A stretch of DNA of 64,000 bases from Lineus longissimus (GCF_910592395.1 NC_088311.1:8064501-8128500), one strand, 5' to 3'; shown: positions 36,491 through 49,510, counted from the stretch's first letter. Made by a program: numbers and translations. The notes: generated from the sequence alone by a model not told the origin.

Positions 36491-36570
36491 GGTGGTCGTG
36501 TGGTTAGCATGCTTGACTGCCTATCGATAACCTGTCATGTGGCGTGTGGGTTCAATTCTCACCTGGACAC
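36491..36570 (+). repeat. tRNA-derived SINE head
   Basis: GTGTGGTTAGCATGCTTGAC contains a box A-like TGGTTAGCATG. About 45 nt later GTGGGTTCAATTCTCAC forms a five-pair T-arm with a box B (GGTTCAATTCT, 36549-36559). The D-arm and acceptor stem do not close, so it is not a tRNA gene. The arrangement fits the Pol III promoter region of a tRNA-derived SINE. The body may continue to about 36720; no poly(A) tail or second copy is recognised. Confidence 0.6.
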
Positions 36571-39500
36571 ATTGTAACATGGCAAGCACTATTGGTTCTA
36601 GAACAGTACATTTCATTAAAGCTACAGTGCACATAATGATTATAGGTATTTGAAGTTCTTTCAAAAGGAGCACGAACTGTCCGAGATTTGGACAATGAAT
36701 CAACAAATCCTAGCCTGGTCAGGGCCCCTCAGCACATAGCCAGTTGCTTTAATGAAAGCAGAAATAGCTTTCAAAATATTCATTCAGTGTCGATAAGCCT
36801 AACATTAGGTCGCTCACGCTTGAACCTCAGATTGATCAGTCAAAATACAAGGATACTACGCCCTTAAGACATGTCCTCAGTCAATGATATTGAGGTCACA
36901 TCAATCACACACAGTGAAAGGATATTGCTTTCATATAAATAACAGCTCTATTTGATCTCATAATCAGACAATTTTCCATACACAAAATTAGATGCATGCA
37001 ATGATTGTATTTGATCTGACTATGATAATGTTATTAAGTTGGAGTATTGATGGTATTGAAGGGAAATTGAGTGTCTGTCATCAAATCAAAGTATGATTAT
37101 ATCTGGAGGTAATATTGGATGAGTTGTAAAGCAAAGTAGGGAGCATTAGCGTAAAGATGAATTTCGTCATTCTGGTCAAATTACCCACTGGCCATCAAGT
37201 CCATAGATAAATTAATAAACTCCAACGGCTTATTCCACCATTTCCAGCAATTCCTCAATGACCTTGAAACTCATGCAGGTTCTTGAGTCTTGGGTTTACC
37301 CCAGTATTAAACCCCACCTGCTGCTACCTATCAGAAGGGGTAGTTAACCTTTGAGAAACACATTTTAACTTGAACGATACGTGCATCAGAAGAATTGAGA
37401 TTGAGAACACAGTCATGTCAATGTTCCTAATCTTCAGTTCTGCAAATAAAAAGTTCTTTGGCATTTTTCATGAATTTTCACCAAAAAGACAGCCTCAACC
37501 GTGTTCAAAGTCATTAAGAGATTTCCTGTATCGGACGAAGGAACAGCCCTCATGATCTGTCATGTGCGAAATAATTGGCATGTAAAACCCATTTCCCTTC
37601 TGTAATCATCCTCTCCCGCCCCAGCACGAGGAAATGGACTTCCAAGATTGAAAGAACTGGCATGATGCTGATAATTAGGGATTTCCATCATTTGGATTGG
37701 GAGGCAGAGTATCACAAAAGCATGTCAGTTCCGAGTCAAGCGGATAAATGTCATAAGGTGAATGGTAGATATTCCCAGATGAACAAAAGAAATACCAATA
37801 TTATTTTCAGCGGAATAATAAATACCTAGCTTACTTTTTGTTATGGTTTTGTGTTTTGTCAATCTGTTGCTATATTGGTAAAGAAATGGTCTGGAAATGT
37901 GTTTCAAAAAAGTCATGTAAGTCACACAACAACAGGCAAAGACATAATTTATCGTTTATGTTTTCCATTCAGCTATTTCCAAAGACAATGTTCAAAAGAT
38001 GAAAATCAGCATGAAATACATTTCTGCAATCATAACAACAGAAAATACTGTCTTTGTCATGGAACCGGTTTGAGGCAAAGTCAGCTCTTCTATTTTGTCA
38101 GTAAAATAAATGTTATGCAGGGAGTTTTTTATGATGTCAGTTAATGCAATCATCATCAGAAAAAAGTGTAACATAGCCAAGGCGTGAAAAATTAACTGAT
38201 GCAAAATTCAAAAGAATTAAATTTGCATGTAATGTTCCTCTCTGTGCTGAGCAGAGTTCGTTTGCAGTCATTCTGGGCATTGTTTCTTTTGACTGATCAT
38301 TCAAAAGAAATTTATCGATTCTGACACTCTGATTAAATTGAATCCAATTTTCAAATGGAAATAGCGTGCTGTGCCTGCAGGCAGAACAGAATCAAGAATC
38401 AAAATTTTCAAATTTTTTTCAGTTAACATCACAATTTTCAATCATTTTTAGATTGTTTTAGAAAATCATAAACAAAAATTGTTTTAGGCTAAGTGGAAAA
38501 ATGAAAATAAACCGATAGTATATTCAGGAACCTGGTGTCCTTTTCATGGCATCACAGTGCCAGAGTTTCAATTTGGTCACGACTGACGTTTGAAGTTAAC
38601 ACGACCTCCAGACCTGTCACCTTAGAACTCTAGGGCACGATTCCTCATCATCTACATGTAGTCTAATACCAGGACAAAATGCTGTGCAAATGAGCTTGAT
38701 TTGTTGCAGCAACCCTGACTTATCATGCTGCGATATGCAAAATCTCCCATCTGCGGGGAAAACCGTAATTTGATCCAAGGTCGCTGCAAACACTGATTCT
38801 TGTCACAGATACATTATACCTGCGATGACCACAGCAAACGAGCGATTTATATCATCACATTCAATTTGAATCACAGTTTAGGTTCACGGGGCACTTGACA
38901 CCAGCTTTGGTTCATCCAGCATAAACCCGATGAATAAGCCCTACTCAACATATCATCAGCAGTTTATTTGATATAGGGCATTATCGCCCAATAAAAAAAC
39001 AATTCCACAGACTTCAACAGCTGAGTGCACAACATAATTTATGATATCTAAATTGCCATTCATCATCATTGTTCAATATACAAATAGAAGTGAAATGAGA
39101 CAAAAATTGATTCAGTTGCCAACAAGAAACATTCATGTACTTCATGTAAATTATGAAGTACATTGTATTTCAATATGTTTTAAAAAATGAGAAAAAGATC
39201 AATTTCAAACTTGATATAGCATGTAGTAGGGGCACTTAAAAACATTAAAATGATATTGAATAGATCCAGAGGCAGCACATTGTTCTTTTACTCCCTGTAC
39301 AATCACATCCATCTCCTCAAGGCTGCTGAGGCTCTTAAAGTGCTTTGGAGAAAAAACCAACAGCTCCCAGACATGCCTGATTTGCATTCACAAGTTGATC
39401 TCCTGAAGTCTGAGAAATGTGCTCAAACATGACAATTATCATGATGGGATTGGCTTCATCATGAGAATGCGGGAGTTGTTACTAACAAGATAACTCATCA

Positions 39501-42500
39501 AACATGTTAAGGAAGCTCCACATTTTCAAGTTTTGTCAGGTTAGGTGACTGTCAGAGGCATTTGTTGTGTTCAAGTATGCCTCACTCAGGTAGTTCCAAC
39601 CAAATTGGTCAATGGTGGTAGCTGAGGTTTTTGGCGAAATAACGGCTCCAACCGAGTCATGTTTGGTATAAAAACACCCTAAACCAAGCGTGAGGTATCA
39701 ATTTCTATTCTAAATGGTTAACCATAACCGCTGTCGTCAAAATAAAACATAGTAGGCACATAGTGAAGTATACACTGTAAGCAGTGATTTATTGTAATCA
39801 ACATGATCAAGCAACCAGTGGTGAATCTTATTTGACAAAACTCAAAATCCTGATCAGAAAAGGTTTGAAGATAACAGCATCCCTGAGGTCATTGTTGAGA
39901 GACGACTTGTCCTCATTCGTCTGTATGTCTGGTTAGAAAACGTTGCAGCCTCAACAAAAGCTAATTCACTTCTTCAGTCAGAGCAATCTGTGTAGAGAAA
40001 ATCCCACGCCATCCCCTGAATGAGGGCAACTGATTTCTCTCATTTTAATTTTTAATGCAATTACAGGAATAATAGGTAGGCATGCAATCAATTCAAATCA
40101 GAGGCGGGATCAGGAAAATACGATAAAATCTCTGGGAGGCTTAGATAGGTTTCGGTGTCTTTTTGGACTCTCCATCCTGGTTTCAATTCCTCATATGTAT
40201 TTTTGTGCATGCATCCCGGATACAAAATCTCGACATTTTCAAACTTCTGCCAATGTTGATTCAAAATCCTCAATGAGTCTTCCATGCTGCAATGATATTT
40301 CAACATGTCCAAATAAATGACTTATCGCCTCTCGTGTTTTGTAAATGGAAATGACCTCTATCACCAAGGAGTTTGCTTGCTTTTCTAACAAGCAATATAG
40401 TGGAATAAATGCCCCATGGAGAGAAGAAATGAATATGAAAATGTCCGAGGGCAAAGAAGCGAAACCATAACAACATCACATTCTCTTCGCCGAGTTATCG
40501 ATCATCATCGTAGAGTCCCACAAATATTCTGATCGCTGACATTTGATTTGGAATAATTACGGCTGTGTTGATATAACGTGACGCTCTTAATATGAGATCA
40601 GGATGGCATGAACCCAACTTCAGAGGAAGGTTTAAGTGGAAGGACCAGGTTGGTGTTACGGTTTTATGGAAGTGCGAGGATTCAAACTGTGGCATATAAG
40701 ATCTACTCTGCAGAGTTGGAGCAACACCCTTCCAAGTTATGCCACTATCCCATCATCTTCACTCTGCTCCAACCCAGCATTCCAACAGGACAGGGTGATT
40801 TTACATAATCAAAACATATATCCATTAAAAACTTTCGGACTTCCTTACTTTCTGGGAATCATGAAAATATCTGAAAATTTTTTTTGACAATACGCATATT
40901 GGTTGAGTTCAGCGTTTCTTTTTTCCCAATCAACAAACATTTTTTGTTATTTATTTGCAAATCTACATTACTCGCATCTTCGAAATATGCGAAAATAAAT
41001 GCTTGCAAAATTCTAGCAATTTACAGTAATATCAGGCACATGCACTCTGTAACCCACCCCTGCTACTTGCTAAAAAGCAAGTGTTTGGAGGTCGTGACTT
41101 GTTAATCTTTGATCAACCAAATCAGCATGGATGTAAAGCATCTTGATGGAAGCCTTCAAAGAAAGTCATTAGAAAGTGACAGAAGTCACACACTTTAGAA
41201 GGTGATGAACTTTACATGAATAAGTCATGATGCAACGCTAAGGCTAATGGGTTGTTTATATCAGTTTATCAGTCGCATGCAAGATGCAAGAGGATCGAAT
41301 GAAATCACGAAATCAAAGAAACTGAAATAACTCCACGATTTGGATCAAAGCTATATCCAGGTGAATATTGGTATAACAACTTGCCTTTCCAAAAAAAAGT
41401 TATTATTGAGTTTGTCATGGGCGCTTTGCAAAGATTGCAAATTTCTTTCAGTCTTTCAACCAAAAAATGTTTTTTTCTCAATCATCATTGAAATTGAGGT
41501 TGTTCGCAAAATCTGCAAAGATGAAATATCTTGCGAAAACTTGAGCGTTTACAGAAGATGATTTTGTTTTGGTACTGGCAAATGACCTTCACCAATACGG
41601 TAATATGATAATAGTGTTGTTAGATCTTATTTTAGACGAATGTCTTTGTTGTGCTAGCAGATAACTACATCTAGAGTCAAGCAACATGTCTACATCAGTG
41701 AAAGAATCTTGGATCAAAAGCGCCGTTTCAAGAGTTCAAACAACAAATTCAGTCTACATAAATCCCAAACAGAGGTTGTTTCTTTCACAGTGTGGATCAA
41801 TTGCAACTAATTCAAATGTATCCATGGGATACAAGTTTCCAAGAGTGCAACATCATGCATAACAAGGCTTCATGTTACAAATCTATTCGTGAATTATACT
41901 TTTGAACTTAAAATACTTTCATATGATCTTTCCTGCTGGTATTAGAACTGACACTTGCAAAATGTTTTTCACTAATAAAAGCAACGCTTTTTCAGAATAA
42001 GGTATGTACAATGCAGCATTTGAGATATATATCTCCCAGAGGATTTCACCATCTGAGATTAGACATGATATTTCCTTAAATCCCCTGCAACATGAGTTGT
42101 TACCTCTCACTTGGTTCAAGATGTGTCAGATTCTCTGCAAAGGGGCTTTCAACTAAGGGACATTTCCCCAATTTGTCATGTGTTGGAAAATGCTAATACT
42201 TACCTGATCCTGAAACTTGGTACATGAAAATTTGAAGTATGATTTCATTCATCTGTATCTTGTAACATTTTGGGTGTAATAGCCTGTATCATCTTCCTAA
42301 GTTTGTCTCCGAGCACCATCATTTGGTGACACAAGTTTTATGACCAAATTGAAGCAGTTTCGATGTGCAATATAACTGACAGATAATGCGATTAGAAACA
42401 GTGCCTTGGAGATGCATTCTCTAATTGGCTGATGACTTCAAGTGACAGAATTTGTATTCTAGCAATCATAATTCATTCAAGATAAAACACTACAGCTTTC

Positions 42501-43471
42501 ATCAGACCGATTTAATGCTCTGCCTGAAGATGCATGATTATTATATTCAATTTCCATTGACAAACAATGTTCACATTGCCACAACACAATGTATTAAACC
42601 TGGCCATCCAATATGCACGTTTTTATTCCATTAGACAACAAAAAAAAGAAGAAAAAAATAATGTTCTGCTAACACTGACTGAAGTAATATCAATAAAACC
42701 TGTACATCATGTTTGTCAATATGATAATCACAACTATTCAATGCACATCCAATGGGTGCATTTGACGAAAATATACAATCCCGCCATCTCATTTTAAAAT
42801 CGACATTGCAGCTGGTCAGTTCACATTGCAGGATCTCAACCACCTGTTTCTGAGCCATTTATAGTAGACCGAAGCATTACAATGGCATTACATTTTTACA
42901 TTGGTTACATCCTCCCATATTGCAAGCCTTTGGACTGTTTCTTAAGGACACTTGCACTACATCTGGATGTTGGTAGCCCAGTCATGCCAGTGTAATAAGA
43001 GTTTAGAACAGTTTAACAGTTTATAATTGTTCCTGGACTATAATTGTCCCACTGAACCTTACATTAGTCTTCTATAAGCAACGAAGAATGAAAGGGGAAT
43101 GTGACAGAGTGATAATGTCGAACAGAACACAACCTTATAGTTTTTAGTAAGAGTGATCACCTGATAGTAAACTGTACTTTTGTTTTCATGCTAAAAGACA
43201 ATCTTCAAAATTGTTTCCTCATGAAAAACCTGGCATGAGAAATCAATACACACAACCTGAAATCCTCTTGAATCTGCAGGATAGATCAGTGGATATTTCT
43301 ACATTCCAAAATCAATTTCATCGGTAAATCACAAATAAATGAAGGGTTAATATAAAATGTAGATGATAATAAGCACTCGTGAAGCGGCATGGTCAATATA
43401 TGGATCGATATAAACAATTCGATGTTGCAAAGATCCATCACTGTACTCACTTAGCCACTGTGCATGGCATG
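36571..43471. other. Non-coding, presumed intron
   Basis: Nearly 7 kb without a recognised exon or element. On the minus strand at about 42200 a perfect CAG|GTAAGTA donor occurs without a convincing acceptor in front of it. T-rich and A-rich patches are frequent (38400-38480, 40860-40990). Confidence 0.4.
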
Positions 43472-43949
43472 TTTGTGTATTTTTTAAATTCAAAACTGCA
43501 ACAGAACTGATTGGCATATTGATTTGTGGTTATCCTAAAATAGCACGAAGCAAGCAACATATAAGTGTCTCCTATTATCAACATGAGAGAATACCATGGT
43601 AGATTCTGATGAAGGGTCAATTAGTACGTGCTAAGAATTTTCTAATTGCCCAAGGTTATTCATTCATTATTGATGCCCTGAGCCTGAGTCCTTGTCAGTA
43701 CTTGAGGTCACTTTTTTGTATTTTTTTCCTTCAATCTTCAATAGAGCTGATTGACCGGCATATCAATTCTGAGCTTATCCTAGAATAACCACTATTAAAC
43801 TAGCGTATCTTGTTTGACAAGGTCGAATGATACGCTTACAATAAACGGTCAACAAGTGCATGCTCAGAAGTTGCTTATCATCCGAGATTATTCATTCATT
43901 ATTGATGCCCACCTTCAGTCTGCGTTCCTTGTCCATATGTAGGTGATAC
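43472..43949. repeat. Tandem duplication of a unit of about 235 bp
   Basis: Unit 1 (43472-43710) and unit 2 (43711-43949) share, in order, TTTGTATTTTTT, a CAACAGAACTGATTGGCATA-like string (unit 2: CAATAGAGCTGATTGACCGGCATA), a GTTATCCTA-AATA block, and ATTATTCATTCATTATTGAT then GCCC. Divergence is substantial in the middle, so the duplication is old. Confidence 0.8.
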
Positions 43950-44127
43950 TTCAGCAACAGCAATCACCTGAACATTGCAGAATCTTCGAAATTTGATTTT
44001 CTAACACAGCCAATCTATCATTAGGACCTAATTACTTCCGGCTTTCAGTTTAAAAACTCTTTCATCATTTTTCATTTTGACATCACATCATTCCTCATAT
44101 GGCCAATGGCAGGTGCATACACATGTA

Positions 44128-44305
44128 CAGTGGAACCTCTCTATTAAGGGCACCCTCGGGACTGACAAGTGCTGTCCTTAATAGAGAGGTGTCCTGATTA
44201 GGGAGGTCAAATTGAATGTAAAAACCCAATTTTGGACCAAAACTACTGTCCTTAATAGAGAGGTTGTCCTTAATAGAGAGGTGTCCGCTAAGGGAGGTTC
44301 TACTG
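44128..44305. mobile_element. MITE family C, copy 1 (178 bp), TA target site
   Basis: Starts CAGTGGAACCTCTCTATTAA and ends with the complement of CAGTAGAACCTCCCTTAGCG. It is flanked by TA at 44126-44127 and 44306-44307. The motif CCTTAATAGAGAGGT recurs inside (about 44171, 44250, 44268), so the ends carry repeated subterminal copies. CAGTRGAACCTC termini with TA duplication resemble pogo/Tigger-type (Tc1/mariner superfamily) elements. No transposase is present. Confidence 0.85.
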
Positions 44306-46394
44306 TACTATCAATGCTGAAGCGATGTGATATCAGAATAAGGACTCTCTATCATATCTGCATCATGTCAAAATTCATTTATATCAGGTTATTAATTTTT
44401 AAGGAAGGTTCTCAACTAAACATGACAGACTTTCGAAATATGTCCCACTCCACCATCAGTTCACCGTGTGATAAACACTAAATGTAAGATATATACATGT
44501 ATGACACTACAAAACTTAAACATCCAAAAATACAACGGAAATAAAACTGAGTTGCCAACATTAAATCGTTCAGAGCATTTTCAAGATTTGAAAAATATCC
44601 CTACGTGATCACATTTTCCAATATATCAATAAGTGTACGTATGGTGCTTTTTTCCTTCAAATTGTCTCTGGCTATTTGCTAATCGAAGAGGAATTGTGCC
44701 TGTCGGTCTTTGGATTTTACTTAAATTTTGATTGATGTGGGCATTTGGCTAAAAAACTAAAATATTGTAATGCAGCTTTTGACAAAGCAATCAAATCACA
44801 TTTCAAACAAAAGAACTCTAATCCTTGTGTCTGCATCTCAATAACAAACACTACTTCCTTCTTCAATATCTCATATCGTTGTCTTCAAACAAGATGCCCT
44901 CGTATAAAAGTGCACTATAAAATGTTGCTGTGCCATTACTGCGGCTAATTATCCATAAAATTGCCTGGTCATAATCGATGACTATTAATACAGTAGTGAA
45001 CTAATGATGTTAATCGGAGAGTATAAATAAGTATGGGCCAATAACTCCCTCAGGTTCAGTTGTCCTGCGACTAGAAAAATCAGTGACCGGACAGCCATTT
45101 GCAAAATGCATTGAAAGGAAATGCAGAAACCCCGGTACTGTTGCACATGAAGTATTGGTAGGCGTCGTATTGCCAAACTAGTTGTGGATCTGGGACGAGG
45201 TGAACAGGGGATAGGGCACGAGGTTTGATACTATCTGAAAAACCACGGCACCAAGAGGCCCTCCATTTTTGACTCCTCTCACATGCATGAACAGTGCAAA
45301 TGTACGAACAGCTACTGGAGTCATCTAGCTATCAACAGCTTCATGAAACTTTATTGCATCCATCTGGCTCCTGCCTATACTCTCCCTTTATGCTTGCTGT
45401 GCACCTCCCCTCTTCTTGTACTCCAACCCCACTGATGACGAATTTTTAATTTGAGGCATAATGCAAGAAGGCAATCGATAAGAGCAATTTATCTTAAATT
45501 CATGAAAATAATTGATCACAACCTGTCAGGGAATCGATCATTGCAGCACTACAAGTCACAATGACCATCACATCACAGGTGACCGAAAGATAATTCTATT
45601 TTAGTTCACTATGAGAAGTCTGTCTAAGTCTCAAATGTCAATCTGTGGAGAGCTTGACAGGAGAGGATAAAATCCAAGCGCTAAAGAGAGAGTGGGGATT
45701 ACTTAGCCACACAGCAAGGAAACCAGCCACCAGCATTACCAGGGAGGCCCTCAGATGGAACCTGAAGGGAAGGCAGTGACCAGGTAGATAGGGTCAGTCG
45801 TATGCTCCTCCCCTCGTACACCTTACTGGCCCTGGGGTAAACCAATGGTAATTTGCGGGATGAGGCGGACAAATTCACTCTGTACAAATGTGACTTATTG
45901 CATATGAGAATACAGATTGTAGTTACTTGAAATCTGTTTCCGAGACAAAATATGGTACAGATGTGACATTGAAAAGCGGGGTTTGCTGTAACATAAGACA
46001 TGTTAGAGAACAGCTGGCAATTCTGCTGGAAGCTTATGGATTTATTCAGGGCTTAGCCCAGTTATAAGTCACAAGTAAAAAGCCCTAAAGTTCAGGATGA
46101 ATAAATAGGAGATACTTCACAATCAAGTTAGTTTGTCACAACTTATATGCACATGACGCAGATCACGCTTACTACGGGTCATAATACTAGATATCGTGAA
46201 ATTGGTGAGAACAACAAAAACCACACCGGACAACAAGATGCACGGCTGTAAACAGTTTCTCCCTACACAGAACATGTTCCATAACATAATTCACGTCTTA
46301 CTAAGTCTTACTGCATGCCTATCTGACAAACTTTAAGATAATAAATGAAAAAAAATCCAATCAGAGGTCTTCCATTCTACTGAAAAGAAACTAA
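44306..46394. other. Non-coding, presumed intron
   Basis: No exon or element is recognised. A 100-codon minus-strand frame (45699-46001) has no domain or splice support. Confidence 0.35.
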
Positions 46395-46396
46395 TA

Positions 46397-46577
46397 TGTG
46401 ACCTGTCACAGCAAAAGCTCTATAAAGCTAAGCAGGTTGAGACTGACTGGTTGTTCATTTCACTGTTGTCTGCTTTTTGTGAAATCTGGGTACATCAATT
46501 TTATTCCATTATCTCCTGGTGTCATTTAGGCTCATCTTATGTACGTTATGCGCCTGGTTGTGCTGTGATGGGTCACA
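46397..46577 (+). mobile_element. MITE family B, copy 2, TA target site
   Basis: Flanked by TA (46395-46396 and 46578-46579). The left terminus TGTGACCTGTCACAGCAAAA and right terminus TGTGACCCATCACAGCACAA (reverse complement) are near-perfect inverted repeats. The interior aligns closely to the reversed copy at 50385-50573 (CTGGTTGTTCATTTCACTGT, ACATCAATTTTATTCCATTA, TCTCCTGGTGTCATTTAGGC) and more loosely to 21771-21969. Confidence 0.85.
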
Positions 46578-47128
46578 TATTTTGATGTAGTGTAAGCTCA
46601 GCAGGGAAGATTTGGTAACATATGCGTGACCTTATGACGTGACAGATGCAGAAAGGCTATATCATACAATAAAGGTTAAAGGGTGCACCACCGGGCAAAA
46701 TGAGCAAATTCACCAATTTTAGCATCTTAACACTACACTTCATCAGGGCATCAACTCAATGGATTGACAATGTCTTTAAGTACGACATTTCATCATGCAT
46801 GAGTTACGTATTTTTTCTCAAAGCTAGGCACACACGCTGACAACTACCAGAGTCACCTCTCACCCTCTCACCATGGATATAGTAATGTCATTATTGTAAG
46901 GATCAGGAAACATGACCGAAGCCACTGAACCCATTTGGTATACACCCAACTTACTGATCATGTCATGGGTTGGATGTCACCTTGCATCAACTTTTTCAAA
47001 GGACAATAATCACTAGCAGTCTACGAATAGCTGAAGAAGAAATCGATGAACTTCTAAAGGTAACCAGATCATGAGTGCATCATTACAATTCCGTAAGGTA
47101 ATGAGGGATGGAAGTGGGGAATTCGGGT

Positions 47129-47280
47129 TATTATTGCTGGACGCAAGGGCCCAACGCGCCGCGTAGCGGCAAAAAAGCGAAGCTGGCGAAACATTTATAA
47201 CGGGTCACCGTCACTTATTATTGGACTTATAGCGCATTTACGGGGTTGCAACTATTTTGCTTTATAGTGTCACCAGGAAA
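47129..47280. other. GC-rich island (AACGCGCCGCGTAGCGGC)
   Basis: A CpG-rich stretch including GGGCCCAACGCGCCGCGTAG then CGGC and AAGCGAAGCTGGCGAAA stands out from the AT-rich surroundings. It can be read as a short Arg-rich frame, but there is no start or splice signal. A fragment of an inserted element is the likeliest explanation. Confidence 0.4.
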
Positions 47281-47505
47281 GAAAAGCATGCGACCTAACG
47301 CCGATCTATTTGTATAAAGTGATAATTGGAAGGTATATAGTAGGAAATATCAATAAAATAATCATTCCATGTCGTCTTTTGAGGGCATTTTTGATTGTAA
47401 AAAATATATGTGTACGTCATCGTAGTCTCTGCAATGATAATTTTATCAGAGCAGTCTCGCGCAAGTAGAAGTTCTTTACCTATTAGTTCTTCACTTATTA
47501 GTCTC

Positions 47506-47530
47506 AACGTCTGGCGCAAAGCCAGACGTT
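47506..47530. repeat. Perfect hairpin, 10-bp stem, 5-nt loop
   Basis: AACGTCTGGC at 47506-47515, GCAAA loop, GCCAGACGTT at 47521-47530. It sits 8 bp before the 135-bp duplicated segment at 47538-47672 and could mark an element boundary. Confidence 0.85.
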
Positions 47531-47537
47531 TTCCATT

Positions 47538-47672
47538 ACGATTTCACTACGATGTTTGACAAGAAGGAGCAGTGCGCGAGATATGCTAATGAGCAGACTT
47601 CAATCGCTTAAGTTTCTGAAGAATGTTCCATATCGCGCTAAGCTCATCACTACTGATTATGACAGGCGTGCA
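47538..47672 (+). repeat. 135-bp duplicated segment F, copy 1
   Basis: Begins ACGATTTCACTACGATGTTT and ends GACAGGCGTGCA. It aligns gap-free to 49511-49645 with 11 differences. One frame is open in both copies (contains KNVPYRAKL), but 8 residues change for 11 base changes, so the frame looks unconstrained. Copy 1 continues into different sequence with a GTAGGT right after the homology. Confidence 0.85.
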
Positions 47673-47930
47673 ACGGTAGGTATCTGCTCCCCAACTTCCA
47701 CCCTAATACGGTACAATAAGTTACCATTTGATGGGAATGGGACAATGCCCTCACTGTATGGAGTCATAGGGATAAGAAGACATTATTCATTAGTGTTGGT
47801 ACTACAAGTGATTTTGCCCAAAAAGCATGCGCATTCAAAAAACAAAATATGCAAGGTATCACGTACATGACCATGACGACGTGCAGAAAGTGCACTGGCC
47901 AGTGCATACCCTATGGCTATGTACTAGTAA

Positions 47931-48033
47931 ACATGGTAGGCCTAAACATGAACAACATCATTATTCATCGGCAGTTCATTTTACTCCGAGCTTTTCCTGA
48001 AACATATAGCCATGATGATTAGGCCTACCATGT
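47931..48033. repeat. Inverted repeat with 15-bp perfect arms around TAGGCCTA
   Basis: ACATGGTAGGCCTAA at 47931-47945 is exactly complementary to TTAGGCCTACCATGT at 48019-48033. The loop is 73 nt. Confidence 0.85.
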
Positions 48034-48210
48034 ACCATGACCAATAACAGCACTAGATCATGTGGATGTCAACAAGTTCACATGAACCGTATAATCCCGC
48101 ATAGCGCATGTGGGGCATGCGTCTAAACCAAAGCCCCAAAATCACTTGTTTTGGTCTGTTTCAGTTTCACTTGTGTTTCCCCCGTCTCCCAGTCCATAAT
48201 ACATTTACAG

Positions 48211-48329
48211 TTTACAATCCCCGATCATGGCCCAACAAAAGGTCATCGGTTGACTAAAGGAACACAACTGTTCAATGGATTTATAGTTGAATGCGATCAA
48301 ACTACGTCTTTTCAATCGTGGATTGTAAA
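48211..48329 (+). mobile_element. MITE family D, copy 1 (119 bp)
   Basis: Starts TTTACAATCCCCGATC and ends with its imperfect complement (CAATCGTGGATTGTAAA). The second copy, in reverse orientation, is at 54754-54872 with the same length. The central 33 nt (from TGGATTTATAGTTGAATGCG to ACTACGTC) is identical between copies, while the ends and the other half differ. No target duplication can be stated with confidence. Confidence 0.75.
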
Positions 48330-48449
48330 TTTAACCCCATGGGCCTAGGGAAGGCCCTATAACAATACTTTCGACACAGTTATTATCTCCGGTGCCTCCA
48401 CCATGTTACACACAGTGCTCACTGCTGATTCTAAAATGCGCCACCTAGT

Positions 48450-49274
48450 CAAAACAGGACATATGTTCTTCTAGGAATAGATCTCTTTCCAATATTTCGT
48501 CATTCCACTATCGTCATCACCTCATCATACTTTCATTGACATTACAGGCACACATCCACAGAGCACTCTTCAAATCATCTACACAGTGGTTATCCAACTA
48601 GGATTATAAAGGTAATTTCTTAGCCCCGCACAGTGGGTTTCAGTCTTGATAAAGGGGCACTATTGCTAGCAGCTAGGTAGGCAAGATAAAGTTAGACGAA
48701 GTAGCCGATAGGGGTCTCTCACCCCTCAAAGTCCGTCACAACTATTCAAGCTTGTACAAGGAATACATGCAGCGCTGACTCTAACAAGACCCAATGGGAA
48801 TGTCGCACAGTCATCTGTCAAAAACAAGACCTATGTTGCAGTATGATCTCTTGCCAATATTTAATAATTGCACTATCGTCATCACCTCATCATACTTCAT
48901 TGACATTACAGGCACACATGGACATTGACCACTGTTGCAGTCAACGACACAGTCGCTATCCAAGTAGCATTATAGAGGTAATTATCATTATCATACCTCA
49001 TTAGCATGTGAACCAATCACGTCGCGTCCTTTGCGATCACGGCAAAGCCTCATGGAATAATGTCTTTCACCGTTGAATAATTTTTCATATTCCATGCCTA
49101 CAAGTACAACTTCAATTTCTTCATATTCCATGGCTAGAAGTTCAATACTAATATAATATCCAAGATAAAGTTACAAGAAGTAGTCAATAGGGGTCTCTCA
49201 CCTCTCACTGTATGTCCACACTATTCACGCTTGTACGGGGAATACATTCAATGCTGAATCTAACAACACCCAGT
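48450..49274. repeat. Two tandem compound units, about 370 and 455 bp
   Basis: Block a (CACTATCGTCATCACCTCAT, CATTGACATTACAGGCACAC) occurs at 48450-48618 and 48818-48985. Block b (AAGATAAAGTTA, AGGGGTCTCTCACC, GAATACAT) occurs at 48687-48797 and 49163-49274. The order a-b-a-b shows a tandem duplication. Each block a has a TTACAG followed about 60 nt later by AG|GTAAT, so it looks exon-like, but no shared reading frame emerges. An inverted fragment of block b is at about 49868-49930. Confidence 0.75.
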
Positions 49275-49510
49275 GCCCTTACTCTGTATATTAGTCACTG
49301 GAAGATGGCCCATTTCACTCCTTGCTTCTACTTCGCCTATAGTCTCATTGCAAACGCCTCAGTTCTATAATATCACATTCACTTTCAGCTGTCATGCAAC
49401 GCAACAACTGTGCTATCTGCCATCGCACATCAACGAAGAAGTGCAGCCGCTCACATTCCACCTCACGTCTGTCCGACCAGCTGCAATCCTCGAGGACGCC
49501 CCACTGTACC

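Noticed and set aside
42185-42215. Second recursive splice site on the minus strand near 42200
   Set aside because: The donor CAG|GTAAGTA is excellent, but the preceding sequence is not pyrimidine-rich, so the acceptor half is not supported.
48450-49274. Exons of a tandemly duplicated gene in blocks a
   Set aside because: Acceptor- and donor-like strings are present, but the two copies do not share an open reading frame.
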